DNA of 64,000 bases from Branchiostoma floridae (Eukaryota; Chordata; Leptocardii; Amphioxiformes; Branchiostomatidae), in assembly GCF_000003815.2 (NCBI RefSeq), contig NC_049995.1, positions 6,924,587 to 6,988,586 on the forward strand, in the 5' to 3' direction. The notes below the pieces were generated by a model, which was not told the DNA's origin, ran no database searches, and worked only from the letters and a program-made list of their open reading frames with translations. Of the stretch, positions 28,109 to 41,900 are shown piece after piece; position 1 is the first letter of the stretch; each line of letters starts with the position of its first letter. A program made the position numbers and the translations under genes.

Positions 28109-29913
28109 CATACAGCTACAGAATAAGCTAACTACATGACCAATGTTCAGTAAACCTACCACAGCCTTTTGAAAGTTGTCTATGTCCTTTTCACAATACT
28201 CCTTCCAACTCTGCGTGATAGTCTGTCAGGAAAAAAAGATATATGATGACTTTTATTTGGAGGGGAGGGAAAGTTGTGGACTTTTAAGACTTAAAAGTAC
28301 TGTTTGCTCTTCAAAAACTATATGCATGATTATTTTGATGATCCCTAATCAAGATACTATATTATGATACAAAATTTATTTATTCCAATTTTGTGGCCTT
28401 GTTTTGTCAGCAGGACATGTTCAAAATTACTCAGAAAAAACATTGATAAAGGCCATCTATAATCTTTGATATGATGATGGTGGTAGGTTGTTAGAATTGC
28501 TCCTATTTCCTGTTACCATGACAACAGCCATCTGGTCCAGGTCATTGACCTTATCTGTTGGGAATGGAAGAGAAAGAAGAAAGGAGCAAAAAAACAGGCA
28601 ACTGTATAATTCCGGACGAACACTTTAATTCCAGAAAACCTTAATTTATTTCAAAATATATTAACCAGATGAATTAATATTTGTAGTATAGTAGTAATAT
28701 TTGAAGTATATATGAAAGGATGATGAATCTGTAGGTTGCAATTAGATGTCTCCATGAAGAAGGCCAATTCTGCAGAATTCTGCCAGAATTCTGGGAACCT
28801 GAGCCAGAATTGTGCAGACCTTTCTTTGTAGAGACATCTAATTGCAACCTACGTATTCACTATTCTTTGATATATCATACCTACAAATATTAATTCATCT
28901 GGTCAATCTATTTTGAAATTTTAACTTGAAAGTTCATCTTTGTTGGTAGAAGTCATTCTTGAAATAGTTGAACTGTAATTTCCAACACCAAAATTGGACT
29001 CACCCAAATTTTTGACTGAACAGCACCAGTCTTTGTCAAGGAATGAACAATCCACTGCTGTCGTGACATCACATTATGCAGAACATTATTAGAACACGTG
29101 ACTCAGTGAGCAGTGGATTATAGGTTGCAGTTTTTGAAATTATTAAGGTTTTCCAGAATTGTAGTGTTTGTCCGGAATTATACTGTCGCCTGTTAAAATC
29201 AATTATATTTCCCTTCTGTGGAGGTAAACATGAATATACCCTTACCGCAGTGATGTTGATCTGTGCCTGCTGTAGGTAAACACACCACAGTGCCGAGGGA
29301 GGTGTGTTCCTCAGTACCTCCCCTAACCCCAGCCCTACAGCACTGTACTCCACTAACCCCGGCCTCATGTGTGTCTCCACCAACCTCCTACTCTTATCAT
29401 ACCAAACTGTCTTATCCCCCGACGAAAACGTCATCTCAAGGTTCAACAACTCCTGTGCCGCCTGCCAAAACTTAAAGACATTCTTCTCTCTCTCCAAACT
29501 TTCTTTATCCAGGTAGGAACAAAAAGGGTCTCCTGCTAGTCTATCTGACTCCAAGGCTAAGAAAATGAACTTGTTGTTCCTTAGGAAAACTTCCTGTTGT
29601 TCCTTGTATAAGGAGTACAGGCTATAAGAAGTGGGTTGTGGTAGGTCACCCCTGAGATGTGGAAGATGGAAAGGATAACTGTCTCCGTGACTGGCAGACT
29701 CCGTCTTGTTCTTGATTTCCTTTGTCTTGGCAGTGAAGCCAGTCTTGGAAGACAGCTCTACTCTGATAGGCATGCGTGGGGTGTCATTTTTGCTGGGCTT
29801 GGGCTTACGTGGACTTTTCTTGTCTGTTGGAATAAAGAAAAGATTCATTGTGTTTTCCTGTTTTACTAAGCTGACATATACTGTAAATGGATAAATTTTC
29901 GCGGTGGTTCTAT

Positions 29914-29947
<34 letters not shown>

Positions 29948-32900
29948 ACTGGTTTATTAAGCAAATTAAAGCATAATAGTCCTCCTGGCAGCCTAAGAGG
30001 CTGAATTGCGAGGACATTACAATCATGTTCCATTCAACATACATCGATTAGAAAACTTTTTTATGCACGACGTTAAAACAATGGGTCAATAGATACTGGT
30101 TAAAATACAATATCGAAGTTATACGAATTTGTTATGTTCAAAGTATTCCACTATTTACAGACTTAGACTTTATATAGACTTTTAAAACTTCGACAAGACA
30201 ACGTGTGACTGAGGAGTAAAGTTCAGTTAGAGTCCGTTAAGCGTTTTCACAATGGCAGGGATGGCGCTTGACCTATAGCGCTTTGACCCAGAAGGCTGCT
30301 GGTACTGTCCAGAGTTGCGTAGGTTTCTACCGTGCTGTTGGACACGGGTGGGGGGCAGCCAAGAACAGAACCGTGGGGATTTCTCAACTTTGGTAGCAAA
30401 GTCAACACACAGGCTCCGACGGCAGTCTGATAGGCGTTGGAGATTGAGCTGTTCTAGCGTTTCTGAGTAGGAGTCGTACCGGCGTCCAATGATCATTTTG
30501 CAGGCACGTTTCTGCACTCGCTCTAGGGCTGCAGACTGTTTGCTTGTGAGTGCGGCACTCCAACAGGGAGCACCATATTCTATGTTTGGGGTTTTCGCAT
30601 TGCCAATTCACCGGAAACTTAAAACCACCACGAACATTATCCCATGGCAGTAAGATACTGTGCTTGGTGCTACCGCAAACTTGAAACCAACTCAGTCAAA
30701 CACAAACAGTCCTTATTCCCGCTACCACAAAATTAAATCCCCGCGAACTTAAATGCATCTACAGCACCTGAAATTCGTTGTTTTTCCTAATTTAATTATT
30801 AGTTTGAATCTAATTTTATACTATTTTACGTGTAAAAGAATTCAGATGAACTTTGTTATCTTTATTCTGACTTCTGTTTTCTTTTTCATCAAAGAAACAA
30901 TGTACCATTTCAGAATATTAAAGGCAATTCTTGGCCTTCTACAACTTAAAAGTGAAGTTGAGAAAGATGCTGATATTTCTAGTACTGACCTACTGAAGGT
31001 TTTTGTGGCTTCACAGCGGGCAACACCTCTGGTTTTTCCTTTCTCATTTTTCGTTTGAATTTATTCCTCCAGGCCGTCAGTTGTGCAGGGGTACTGGTGT
31101 CCCTGCGTCTGTCCCGGCCTCTGGGTTCATCAAGACTCTCCGCTTTCTTCTGTTTCTGTTTCTCTTGTTTCTGTAGCATGGACAGGGCCTTGGGGGTCAG
31201 TCGCATCGGGTACTTTGTCTTCAGCTGGTGGAGGGCCTGCTTCACCTGTCAGAGAGGGAGAAAGAGAAAAAAAGCTGACATTAAAGGCTCCACTCCTGTG
31301 GTGTTGCCAAAGAATTGTTAAAGTAATAAAGTGAAAAAGAACGAGACAGTCAACACTTTTGAGAAAATGCAGGATGTTTGCCTCCCAATAATTTCCTTTA
31401 ATGAAACAATAGAGCTATTGCAAACCTGTGTAATTATCAAAAACCATTTTTTCTATCACAAACAGCGTTCCCGCCAGGCATACGTCTTTACGTCTTTGGA
31501 CGCATCTTTTTCTGGAAAGACGCACTCGGCTCAGCTGAATGCGTCCATAAAAAATTCTGAAAGAAAGGCTGACCTGTACCACCAGTGTACAAAATGTATC
31601 TGGAATCTTTTTAAAAAATCTGTCTTTATAAGAAGGAATCCTACCTTTACAATTTGTACTTCAAATTCTTCACTTTCCGGTCATCCCAGGAGTCTGAGCA
31701 TGGGGCGGAGGGCGGCACGTTTTACAACTAGCGAATCCATGTGCAACACACCCTGCCACGCGCCAGTCTGAGCCGTCCGTTGCGCAATGTAATTTTTTGT
31801 AGTCCGTGAAATACATCTGACAGTCAGCATTCTTTAACACTCGAAGAAATCTTATGCAGATTTTATATTCTGATATTAACATAATACTAACTTGTCCTCA
31901 TTTTCACGTATTTGTTAAAGATTTGTGGGCAATACAAGTATTGAACGAACAAACTGTTCTGCGCGAGTGCTGCACATCTCAACAAAAGTTCTCACGCTGT
32001 GGGCAGATGATTGGCAGTCGGTATTTTTGACAACAGGCCGCAGGCGCCATGCAGTCCAGATTCGCCACCGGGTCCAAATCCAATCATCTTAATAACCAAT
32101 CAGCATTCGATAAATGTAATGTTACACTCTGTCATTGGTCACCGGGAAAAAAAGTTGCCGACTATTAGCGCACGTGATGTTGGTAGCCGCCCGTGTCTTC
32201 TGGCAACTTGTGTTTCTTCCCTAGCTGCTAACAGTTTACTATTAAAGTTTCCCCATTTATCCAAGTTAAAAAACGTGCGCGGTAAATAAGTGAAGAATTC
32301 AAAACTATACACTTTATTTCTTATTTACAAAATTCCTTTTGTTTCAAAAAGACAAAATTTGCGGCAGAAAAGGGGCCGCAATATTGTTATCAGGCGTCGA
32401 TCGAGTCGGTTGTGCACTAGCATTGGCCTCCGTGGCACATGGCGCGGCACGCCCCCTCCCCAGATGGATCGTCGATCGCAGCGCCCAGCACGCTGGGACG
32501 TCTTTCTGGCTACTCCTTCAAGGCTACACCGGCACTGATCACTGCCAAAGAGGCAGCAGATCGTCCTCCTTCGAGTAATGTATAACGTCCTTGGTCTATT
32601 TAAAAAGAAATCCAACCAAAGATTTCACTCCGAAAACGGGGTTACCTGAGGTCGCAGGAAACAAACGCACGCTCGTAGAAAATGACGGTGCGGCCTTGTA
32701 AAACCCCACCGATTCGAAAAATTTGAGTAAAATCATCGGGCAAAATAGAAAAAAACACAAAGTGTGATGGCGCCGTTATTTTATCGTCTCGGAAAACTAC
32801 TGTATTTGATGCGGGAGGGCGCAACATCGATCGCAGGAGGTAGACATTTTTTATTCAATGACGGCAAAAATTGGCAGAGGGTGGTCGTCGATAACTGAAA

Positions 32901-35900
32901 ATGGGAGTAAAAGAGGCAACCGACGTCCAATCTCAAGTGCATGATTATCCTCTCAAATTGCAGGAAATTGTGTTCTAGAGGGTTTGAAAATTCAAATTTT
33001 CCCGGGGGAGCATGCCCCCGGACCCCCCTAGAATGCGAGCGCCTGCGGCGCTCGTCTCGCGCCTCCGGCGCTCATTACGCCCCTCCCAAATATTTGGACG
33101 CATACTTTCAAGAACCTGGCGGGAACGCTGATCACAAACCTAAAATTCTTCATAATATAATATAATATTTGCTGTAACAGCTATGCTGATGATGCACTGG
33201 AAGTTGTAAGCTCTGATTGGTTCATGGTCAAAAGAAGAAGAAAGAAGAAGGATACATCAGAAAAAACAATGTTTTCCAATTGCAAAACATTTTTTTACAT
33301 TGACAATTTAGGAAAACATTGCTTTTTGCCATTGCACAATTGGTATACTCTTTGATAAAATGTTGCAGGTTCAGAGGTTCATATTGAGGCTAAAAAGCTG
33401 CAGCTAGCTTGGGATTTGAACCATTGACTGTATGATCCAAATGCAGCATTCCTAACTACTAAAACTACTAACATTGACTCAACTTTCAGACAGCCAAAAA
33501 TCTACCTGTTTATTTCTCTCCTGTTGGGCTTTCTCTTCATCAGTCTGAGCTTGTTGACTCTCTTTCTTGACTGCCTCTAACTTAGCCTGGCTACCAGCCT
33601 CCTTAGGCTCTGACCTAGCCTGGCTATCAGCCTCCTGAGGCTCTGACCTAGCCTGAGTGACAGTTCCGTCTGGCTCCACTATCCTGACTATGGGTGGTGC
33701 TCTGGGAGGAGTTTCTGCTGTGACCTCCTTCTTAGAAATGCTTTTTGTGGGAGACACTAGAGATATGGGATAAAACAGCTACTAGTACACTGAAACCAGC
33801 TAACAAGTTTGGCAACATCTGGTAATGCTGAAGTTTCCATGTAACAAATGTTTTAAAATCTGTCTTCCTCTAAATGTTCTCCAACTAGATCTCTCTTACT
33901 AGATATGAATTCACAGCTAGGATATAAAAACTATCTCCAACAAGATCTCTCCAGTGTCACTCAGACGAAAGACATCGGATGCTGTCTGAATCATCTGACC
34001 ATTTCCAAAATCATATCCAGTTGCTTCTCAGTATCTGCTTTTTGGATTATGTTATTACCTGGATATCCAAATGCTATCTAAATGCTACACAAATTTACCT
34101 GCTTCTTGCAACGACAACTCAGTTTTCCCATCCTCCTTTGCAACAGCAATATCAGACTCCTGCCGACCCAGGTATGTTGACGACACAGACTCTCTCGCGC
34201 TGTCTGCGGCGGGAGACAGGGCGAGCTGTACCAGTCCGGCTACCGTGATGTTCGTGATGCTCGCTGTCTGTGATAACCCGTCATCATCATCATCCTCATA
34301 GTCATCATCCAGTATGAAGTACTGCCCAGGATTACTTATGGACTCCTTGTACCTATAGGAGTGGTACACAAGCATAAGGGAAAGAATTTACTTTAAGTAT
34401 CACCTACATTACAGTTAAACCTGATTGGGCAACCACCTTGTTGTGTTTCTACCTTTACCTTTACCTAGTCCCATTCTTATGTTGTATTACCAGACTATCT
34501 AATTGCACTGCCAAAAGCATTGCACTGCCAAAAGCAGGAAAGCATTGCACTGCCATCATTATACAGAGATGGGTCATTCTTGCCAAGAACAATCAAGGAA
34601 TGGAATGGTTCACCAGCAGAGACAGTCGAGGCCACCACAGTAGACACGTTTGTGTCTCGGGCCTCTGCTTCATAACAACTTACCTTGACAACGGATGGAT
34701 TCAAGGGTATTGACCATGGACTGATTAATGGACTAACGAGTATGCGTCTACAAGTGCGAGTATTGCGGCTACAAGTGCGAGCGTCACCACCCCCAAACAT
34801 GCCAGTATAATCTTCGTCAAGATGCAAATTTGATTGAGTACAATGTATGTCACAGCTAGTTGTCTCCCAAATCGTATTGCTGCCTTTAGCAGTATTTAGC
34901 AGGCGGGCAGGCATCTCTCAAAAATTGATAGTTTTACAGTAGTCTGTGATGGGGTGCACAGAGACAGAGGCAGGACCCCAGACAACAAATAAACAAACAA
35001 ACAGCACTAACCACCCTTACCTGTCCTACACCACCCCATGTACCCGGTAGCTAGTAGGACTGTATGGTGTCTAAAACCTGTTGTTTCACAAACATTTAGC
35101 AAACAAATAAGCAGACAAACAAACAGCACTTAGCACCCTTACCCCTTAGCCAGTAGGACTGTAAGGTGTCTAAAACAACCGATAAACAAACAAACAATCA
35201 AACAACAATTAACACCCTTACCTGGCCCTACACCAGCCCATGTATCGAGGTAACCAGTAGGACTGTATGGTGTTCAGAACCTCCTGTTGTACATAAACCA
35301 GTAGATGTGGGGAGGGGCAGCCTTCACTGAACTCTGCTTGTAATGTCAACTTTTCATCAACACCAGCTGGAAAACACAACAAAACATGGGGTTAAAGCAA
35401 CAACAATTACAACAGAAACTGGTGTGGAAAATAATTTTGTACCAAGAACTTGTAATCAATGCTACCTATCAGTAAGAAATTCTTTTCAAGTCTTTTAAGA
35501 AAAATCAAACCTGAGAATTATTGTCATCAAATCATTATTATATAAAATACAAAGTATGTTTTATTAGCATGAAAGTTCATCTGTGTTGGTAAATGGCATT
35601 GTGGAAAAGGCTAAACTTTACGTAACCAACACTCAAGTTAGATTGGGACTTACCCCAAATTTTCAAACGTCCGGAAGCTACAGCAGACAGGTCCATTCCG
35701 TGAACAAGGGGCTGAAAATTTGGGGTAAGTCCCAATCTAACTTGGTGTTGGTTACGTAAAGTTTAGTTTTTTCCACAAAGTATGTTTTATCGCTCTGAAT
35801 GTTCTAGAATGTGTACCTTCTACAACAAAGCATTCTACAACATCTGAACTTGCACCTGTTTTTTCCTACACATACTCAACACAAGGTCCAAGATTCTACA

Positions 35901-38900
35901 ATATCAACTTAATCTATGGTGCCATCTCTTTACATCATCATGTATCTGGAAAAACTTAATAGTGGATAGTATCTATTTCTATTTATTCTATTCTATTCTA
36001 TTCTATTCTATTCTATAATTCTATTCTATTCTATTTTTGTGAAAAAAAGTTTTCAATTTTCGTGGGTCAAGACAAGGTTTAGTGCTCTTCTTTTTCTGTT
36101 GACAGTTACGAGTTGTTAACTTGGTAAGTGAGTCTACCGCACTAGTGTCACATGGTGCACCTTTTGAATACGTGAATAAAAGAATTGTTGGCCATGATAC
36201 CATGCTTTGTTGCTTCGATTTCTAAGATATCTTGTTTTTTTTTACCAATCATGTTTATTTTTGCCCTCTCTCATTAAATTTGGAGTATGTAGAGGATGTC
36301 ATCCATAAAATTTACTAGCTGTGGAATAAGTTTTGTATATTAGCATGAAAGTTCATCTGTGTTGGTAAATGACATTGTGGAAAAACTAAACTTTACTTAA
36401 CCAACACTAAGATTAATTGGGACTTACCCCAAATTTTCAGCCGACTCCGTCAGCCTTGTTCACGGAATGGACCCGTCTGCTGTAACTTCCGGACGTGACG
36501 TCATGGACACACGACTGCAGCAGAGGGTCGTAGATGCCAGATAACCTGTGTCGCCCCCCGTCTCTGTTTAGTGATGGACGGTGGGCACGAATGTACACGG
36601 CCTCCTTTTACTCCTCTTGCAAAGAACTCCGGCTCTGAGTCAAGGATTTGGACTTTTTCAAGAGAAACTGAGTGTCCTGGAGACTCAATGTGTATATGGT
36701 CGCTGGTGTTCCAGGAAAGGAATCGTATATCGGAGAAACAGAGCGCGCATTAAAAACGAGATTCCTGGAACACCAGTGACCAAGTTCTGTGGGCTCAGAG
36801 GTGTCCAAACATATACACATTGAGTCGCCAGGACACTCAGTTTCTCTTGAGAAAGTCAAAATCCTTGACTCGGAGCCGGAGTTCTTTGCAAGAGGAGTAA
36901 AGGAGGCTGTGTACATTCGTGTCCACCGTCCATCACTAAACAGAGACGGGGGGCGACACAGGTTATCTGGCATCTACGACCCTCTGCTGCAGTCGTGTGT
37001 TCCTGACGTCACGTCCGGAAGTTACAGCAGACGGGTCCATTCCGTGAACAAGGCTGACGGAGTCGGCTGAAAATTTGTCCCAATTAATCTTAGTGTTGGT
37101 TAAGTAAAGTTTAGTTTTTCCACAAAGTTTTGTATATCTTGCTGTAATTCCCATCATATTATCCACGATCTTCGGGCGTATTGATGGAAGATCGGCCATA
37201 TCTAAGATCGACAGAGGGATGCGTGTATTTGTCACCTATAAACCGTCCCTGTCACATATAAGACATATGCATACTTTGTACCTTGTACTATTGTTGTGCA
37301 ATAAAGTTATTATTATAAGCGAGGCTCGGGCGATTGCCACAGAATCTCCGTCCGATCAATTGTTGCCAAATGTGACAGGGGTATTAGCACACCAGTGTAA
37401 AAACACAATTATATTACCATACTTATTTACCTTGTAGGAGTTGTAGTTTCATGGCTGGAGGCATCTCCAAGGCCGCTCCATTACAGAAGTACTTCCTGAT
37501 GATGTTCCTCAGAAGAACCCTTCTTTTCCCGGCGCACGGCTGTCGTCGGTACATCTCAGCGTCCAACCAGAAGGCCAGGTAACACCGTCCCGGAGTGCCC
37601 GCGAGTGACTGGCGGAACCGCCTCATACCGCGGGCCTTTTTCAGCGCCCGGCGTAACATGTCGCCAGGACTCCTCAATCGCTTGTCTTCTGGTATGGACA
37701 GGAGGGCAAAGACATTTTTATAAATGTTAGATATCTGAAAATGTGTTTGACTTGTATAATGTTGATAAAGACCACAGGAAGCATAATTACAATGTTTTGT
37801 CTCAGTCTCTTGTTCAGTAGGTACTCCACATACAGGTCAGGAACAAACAAACAAACAAACACAGGCTGTTTACTTACTGCTGCCGTCCCTGTCGCTGGGA
37901 GTGAGATGTACCATGGTCTGTCTCAGTCTCTTGTTCAGTAGGTACTCCACATACAGGTCAGGAACAAACAAACAAACAAACAAACAAACACAGGCTGTTT
38001 ACTTACTGCTGCCGTCCCTGTCGCTGGGAGTGAGATGTACCATGGTCTGTCTCAGTCTCTTGTTCAGTAGGTACTCCACATACAGGTCAGGAACAAACAA
38101 ACAAACAAACAAACAAACACAGGGTGTTTACTTACTGCTGCCATCCCTGTCACTGGGAGTGAGATGTACCATGGTCTGTCTCAGTCTCTTGTTCAGTAGG
38201 TACTCCACATAGAGGTCAGAGGTCAGGAACAGGGAGAAACGCTCACGGATCACCCAGCTCTGCAACTTCTGACGGTCCAGGACCTACAGGGTGGGGGAGG
38301 GGGCTTGTCAATCACAGCTATTGGGTAGATTTGTATTAACTACCAATCACTTTCCATCTGAGCTGTGAACATGCTAGCTACATGTACACTGGGTACAGAA
38401 CTTGGTTAGGGTGGCTTGGGGGTGGCTGTAAGATTCTTAGCAAATACCAATCACCAAACATTTGATTTTTTTACCAGTAACATTCTAGAACATGTTACAC
38501 ACTCAGGGTACAAAACTTCAGGGAGGGTGAAGGTGCTTGTCATTCAATGATATTAGGTAGATCACTTAAAGCATGTGGGCTGTTAAATTCCCTGTATTGA
38601 AAGCAGGTGTATTCAACACACCAAGTAAGTGCCATGTGAGGCAGATGCATTTAATTTCGCAGGGATTTAATTTCGCGTTGACGGGAAAATGGGGTTTTCG
38701 CAGTGGTTTTAAGTTCGCAGTAGCGTCAAAGGCTGTAGTCTTAAACTATAATGGAAAATGTTCACGGTGGTTTTAAGTTCACGTTGAAGTGGCCATCACA
38801 AAAACCGCGAACATAAAACCACGGCAAACATTTCTGCATTTACAGTACAATTTGATTATACTGCTGCTGGGGTCCTTGACACAGGGGTAGGCAGCAGTTG

Positions 38901-41900
38901 GTTAGGGACCGTACGGCATTTAGCGAGGGGGGAGGGCCGGTCGCCAGGGGGGGGGAGGGCCAAGCAAAAAAATATTTTGCCAGGGGGAGGGCCTAGCAAA
39001 AATTTTTTGACTTGGGGGGAGGGCCAAGCAAAAAAAAAATAGCTTGGTCTGCCAGCAAAATATGTCCCTTAAAATCCAAGAAACGGCATTTCAGAGGGTC
39101 AAGATTTCAAAATTTTTCTGGACCTCTGCAAGGGATCGCCCAAGGTGGGCGCTCGGGACACGGTGAAAATGCGAAAGGGAGGGGGCGGGGCTTATGCATG
39201 ACGCCCTCGAAAACCTTTTTCACTTATAGAAATGTTATTAAACTCTAGATTAGTCTGCCAGCAAAATTTACTCCTGTCTTATTGCCCTCAAAATGTAAGA
39301 AATGGCGTTTCAGAGCTCGAGGGTAAATATTTGCAAATTTCCCTGGATCCCTTTTGACGTGACCGGCCTCGCGCCTTTGGGGGGATTTAATTTTGTATTT
39401 CTAAATTGAAATTCCATTAAAGTTAGCTTTCTTTGTCAGCAAAATATTTCCCTCAAACTGAAGGAAATAGCTTTTAAGAGGGTCAAGATTTCAAAATTTT
39501 CCCGGACCTACCTTGCGATTCTTCGTGCCTTTGGCGCCGGACATGGTGTCCGGAACGTCGTTCTCAAAAACTTGAAACCCTCGTATTTTTTTTTCATAGA
39601 AATGTCATCTAACCAGAAAATTTTCCCATAAAAAAACTTAAAGCAATGCAGGAAATCGTGGCAAAAAAAGCGTGGCATTTCTAAAACTAGTAAAATATCT
39701 CCTGCAAGTTTGCGTTCTCACGCCCGCCGGCGGCTAGAGAGAGGCGACCGGTCCACCCCGCCGTGGGAAAATCAGCGTCACGCGTCGGCGCCCCCCTCCC
39801 CACTACAGTTTTGGTTAGTCGAATCGTGCTGTCGTTTTGGTTTTCATTTTTTCCCCCGATTTACCGTAAGTTATTACCACCACAGAACCAAGAAAAAGTC
39901 CAAAATATATGTAAATTAAAAATAGTTTCCGTCAAGCCGCTCAGGCCCGCGAGCTTGCAATACGGAAATTTAGGGAGCGGGGCGCGCGCCGCTTCGTGGC
40001 GCAAATCTACTAGAAATTCAGATACAAATGCTTTTTAGGTGTTGTTTTAATATCAAAACAATGAAATAGCTTCTATAAAGCAAATATTTATGCCTCTATG
40101 AAGCAGATATTTATCCCTCTATTAAGCAGATATTTTGAGCCATTCTGTTTTCCTTTTTTTACTAGGGGTGAGAGATCTGCTTCTCGATGAAAATCATGAA
40201 AAAGTATGACGCAAAGCACATTTCCAAATGGGAGCGCAGTGTTTTATTGGCGTCTTGAATATTTTTTTCAAAGTTGATTGGAGGGGGAGGGCCAAGCAAA
40301 AAAATTTTGGCTTGGGGGGAGGGCCTAGCAAAAAAATTTTTACCTAGGGGGAGGGCCTAGCAAAAAAATTTTGACCCGACCCTCTGGCGACCGGCCCTCC
40401 CCCCTCACTAAACGCCGTACGGTCCCTTAGTCTTAAAGGGGTACTAGGAATTTGTTCAATTTGATATATTAGTGGATCCTAATGAACAGCTTTCTTTACT
40501 ATGTGTTCAACTAGACAGGAGTATAGTATCAGTCATTCTTAAGTATGTTTCAACATGCAAGCAACAGTTTAGCTTTGATAAAAGCAATAAAACAGCGATA
40601 CAGCACTGGAATATGTTAGATTGGACTTGGAGGAAGTTCAGATAAACAACAATTTGGTTTAGGAACCAGTAGTATGTTTTGTGTTTTGTTGTTGAACCAA
40701 TGGGTCAAATTTTTCTGGAAGAAAAAACTCTTGTGATAGTTTGATGATGTACTTACATAGATAGCCTTGTTGATTGATGGGTGCAGCTCAAACTTTTTGA
40801 CAGACCGTCGGTAAAACAAACTCTGTCCAAAGACCTATGGAACAGAAAGATATTGTCATAATAGAGGGTCTGCATGGGGGGTCACGACAACGATTTACGC
40901 TGAATTCAGCAGAACTCCCTACGTATCACGCTAGATCAAGGAACCAATTACGCTAAATTTGGTCGCCTCGCTGCAAATTACGTAGATAAGATGTTTTCCC
41001 TACGAATTACGGGAAGTAAAAATAGGCTGCCTACGTCTTACGTAAAAGAACATGCAGACCCTCATAATAAAGTCCGACTGAAACATAATTTGTCCTTTTT
41101 GCATAGAGAAACTAACAGTCACCATGGAGGTTTTATTTTGATAAAACCTTGCAGTATTAAACACACCTTTTTTTTCAAGAAAAATTGTTTTAACAAGGGT
41201 CAAACCTCAAGCCATTTGCAAATAAGGCAGTGCAAAACACATACATATTGCATGCAGCTTTAAAGCCCTTTGGTTACTTCAAAATACCTCCATAACTTTT
41301 GCCATGAATTACACTGAAATTTGCGAAAAGTTGGCAAGAGGGTTGCATACAAATTTGGCAAAGCTATTATAAACTCATTAACTTACCGGCAGACTTAGGA
41401 AGATGTTGAAGTAGTCCACGAATGTGACATCTTCTAACAACTCCCCAAACTCTGGCAGGGAAGGCCGAGATCCTGTCAAAGAGACAACGTTAGGACTTTG
41501 TAACTTTCATCTTACACACCATGTATCACTGAGGACGCCTAGCGGCAAAAGGTATTTCTGTAGATAATTTGCGTAGTTGCCAATATATGGCACAATTACT
41601 GTGTTGAGTTTATAGACAGGATCAAAAGAGCCCAAAGCAGATTCTGTCATGCTACCGGGAAATTTTCTTGGAGAATAGATTATAAGAGTGACTACAATAA
41701 TAGTGGGGCGTTCTAACTCGCCGCTCTAATTTCAGCAGAATGAACCGGAAGTATACAGCACCAAGAGTCTAACGTTACGTCTAGCGCAACAATAGACGGA
41801 AAACAGGGATATCAACAACAACAACAACATAATTTCTACAAAAACAACAGAGATTTGCCCCCTCCCAGCTCCCATAGAAAGACGAGGTGAAACGTAGCCG

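Noticed and set aside
36571-36973. Similar frames on both strands (KNSGSESRI...)
   Set aside because: They are the two arms of the same palindrome read in opposite directions.
37674-37862. Extra RGS22 exon reading LYVEYLLNKRLRQ
   Set aside because: It is a partial copy of exon 4 lacking an acceptor, and the frame decays after RLRQ.
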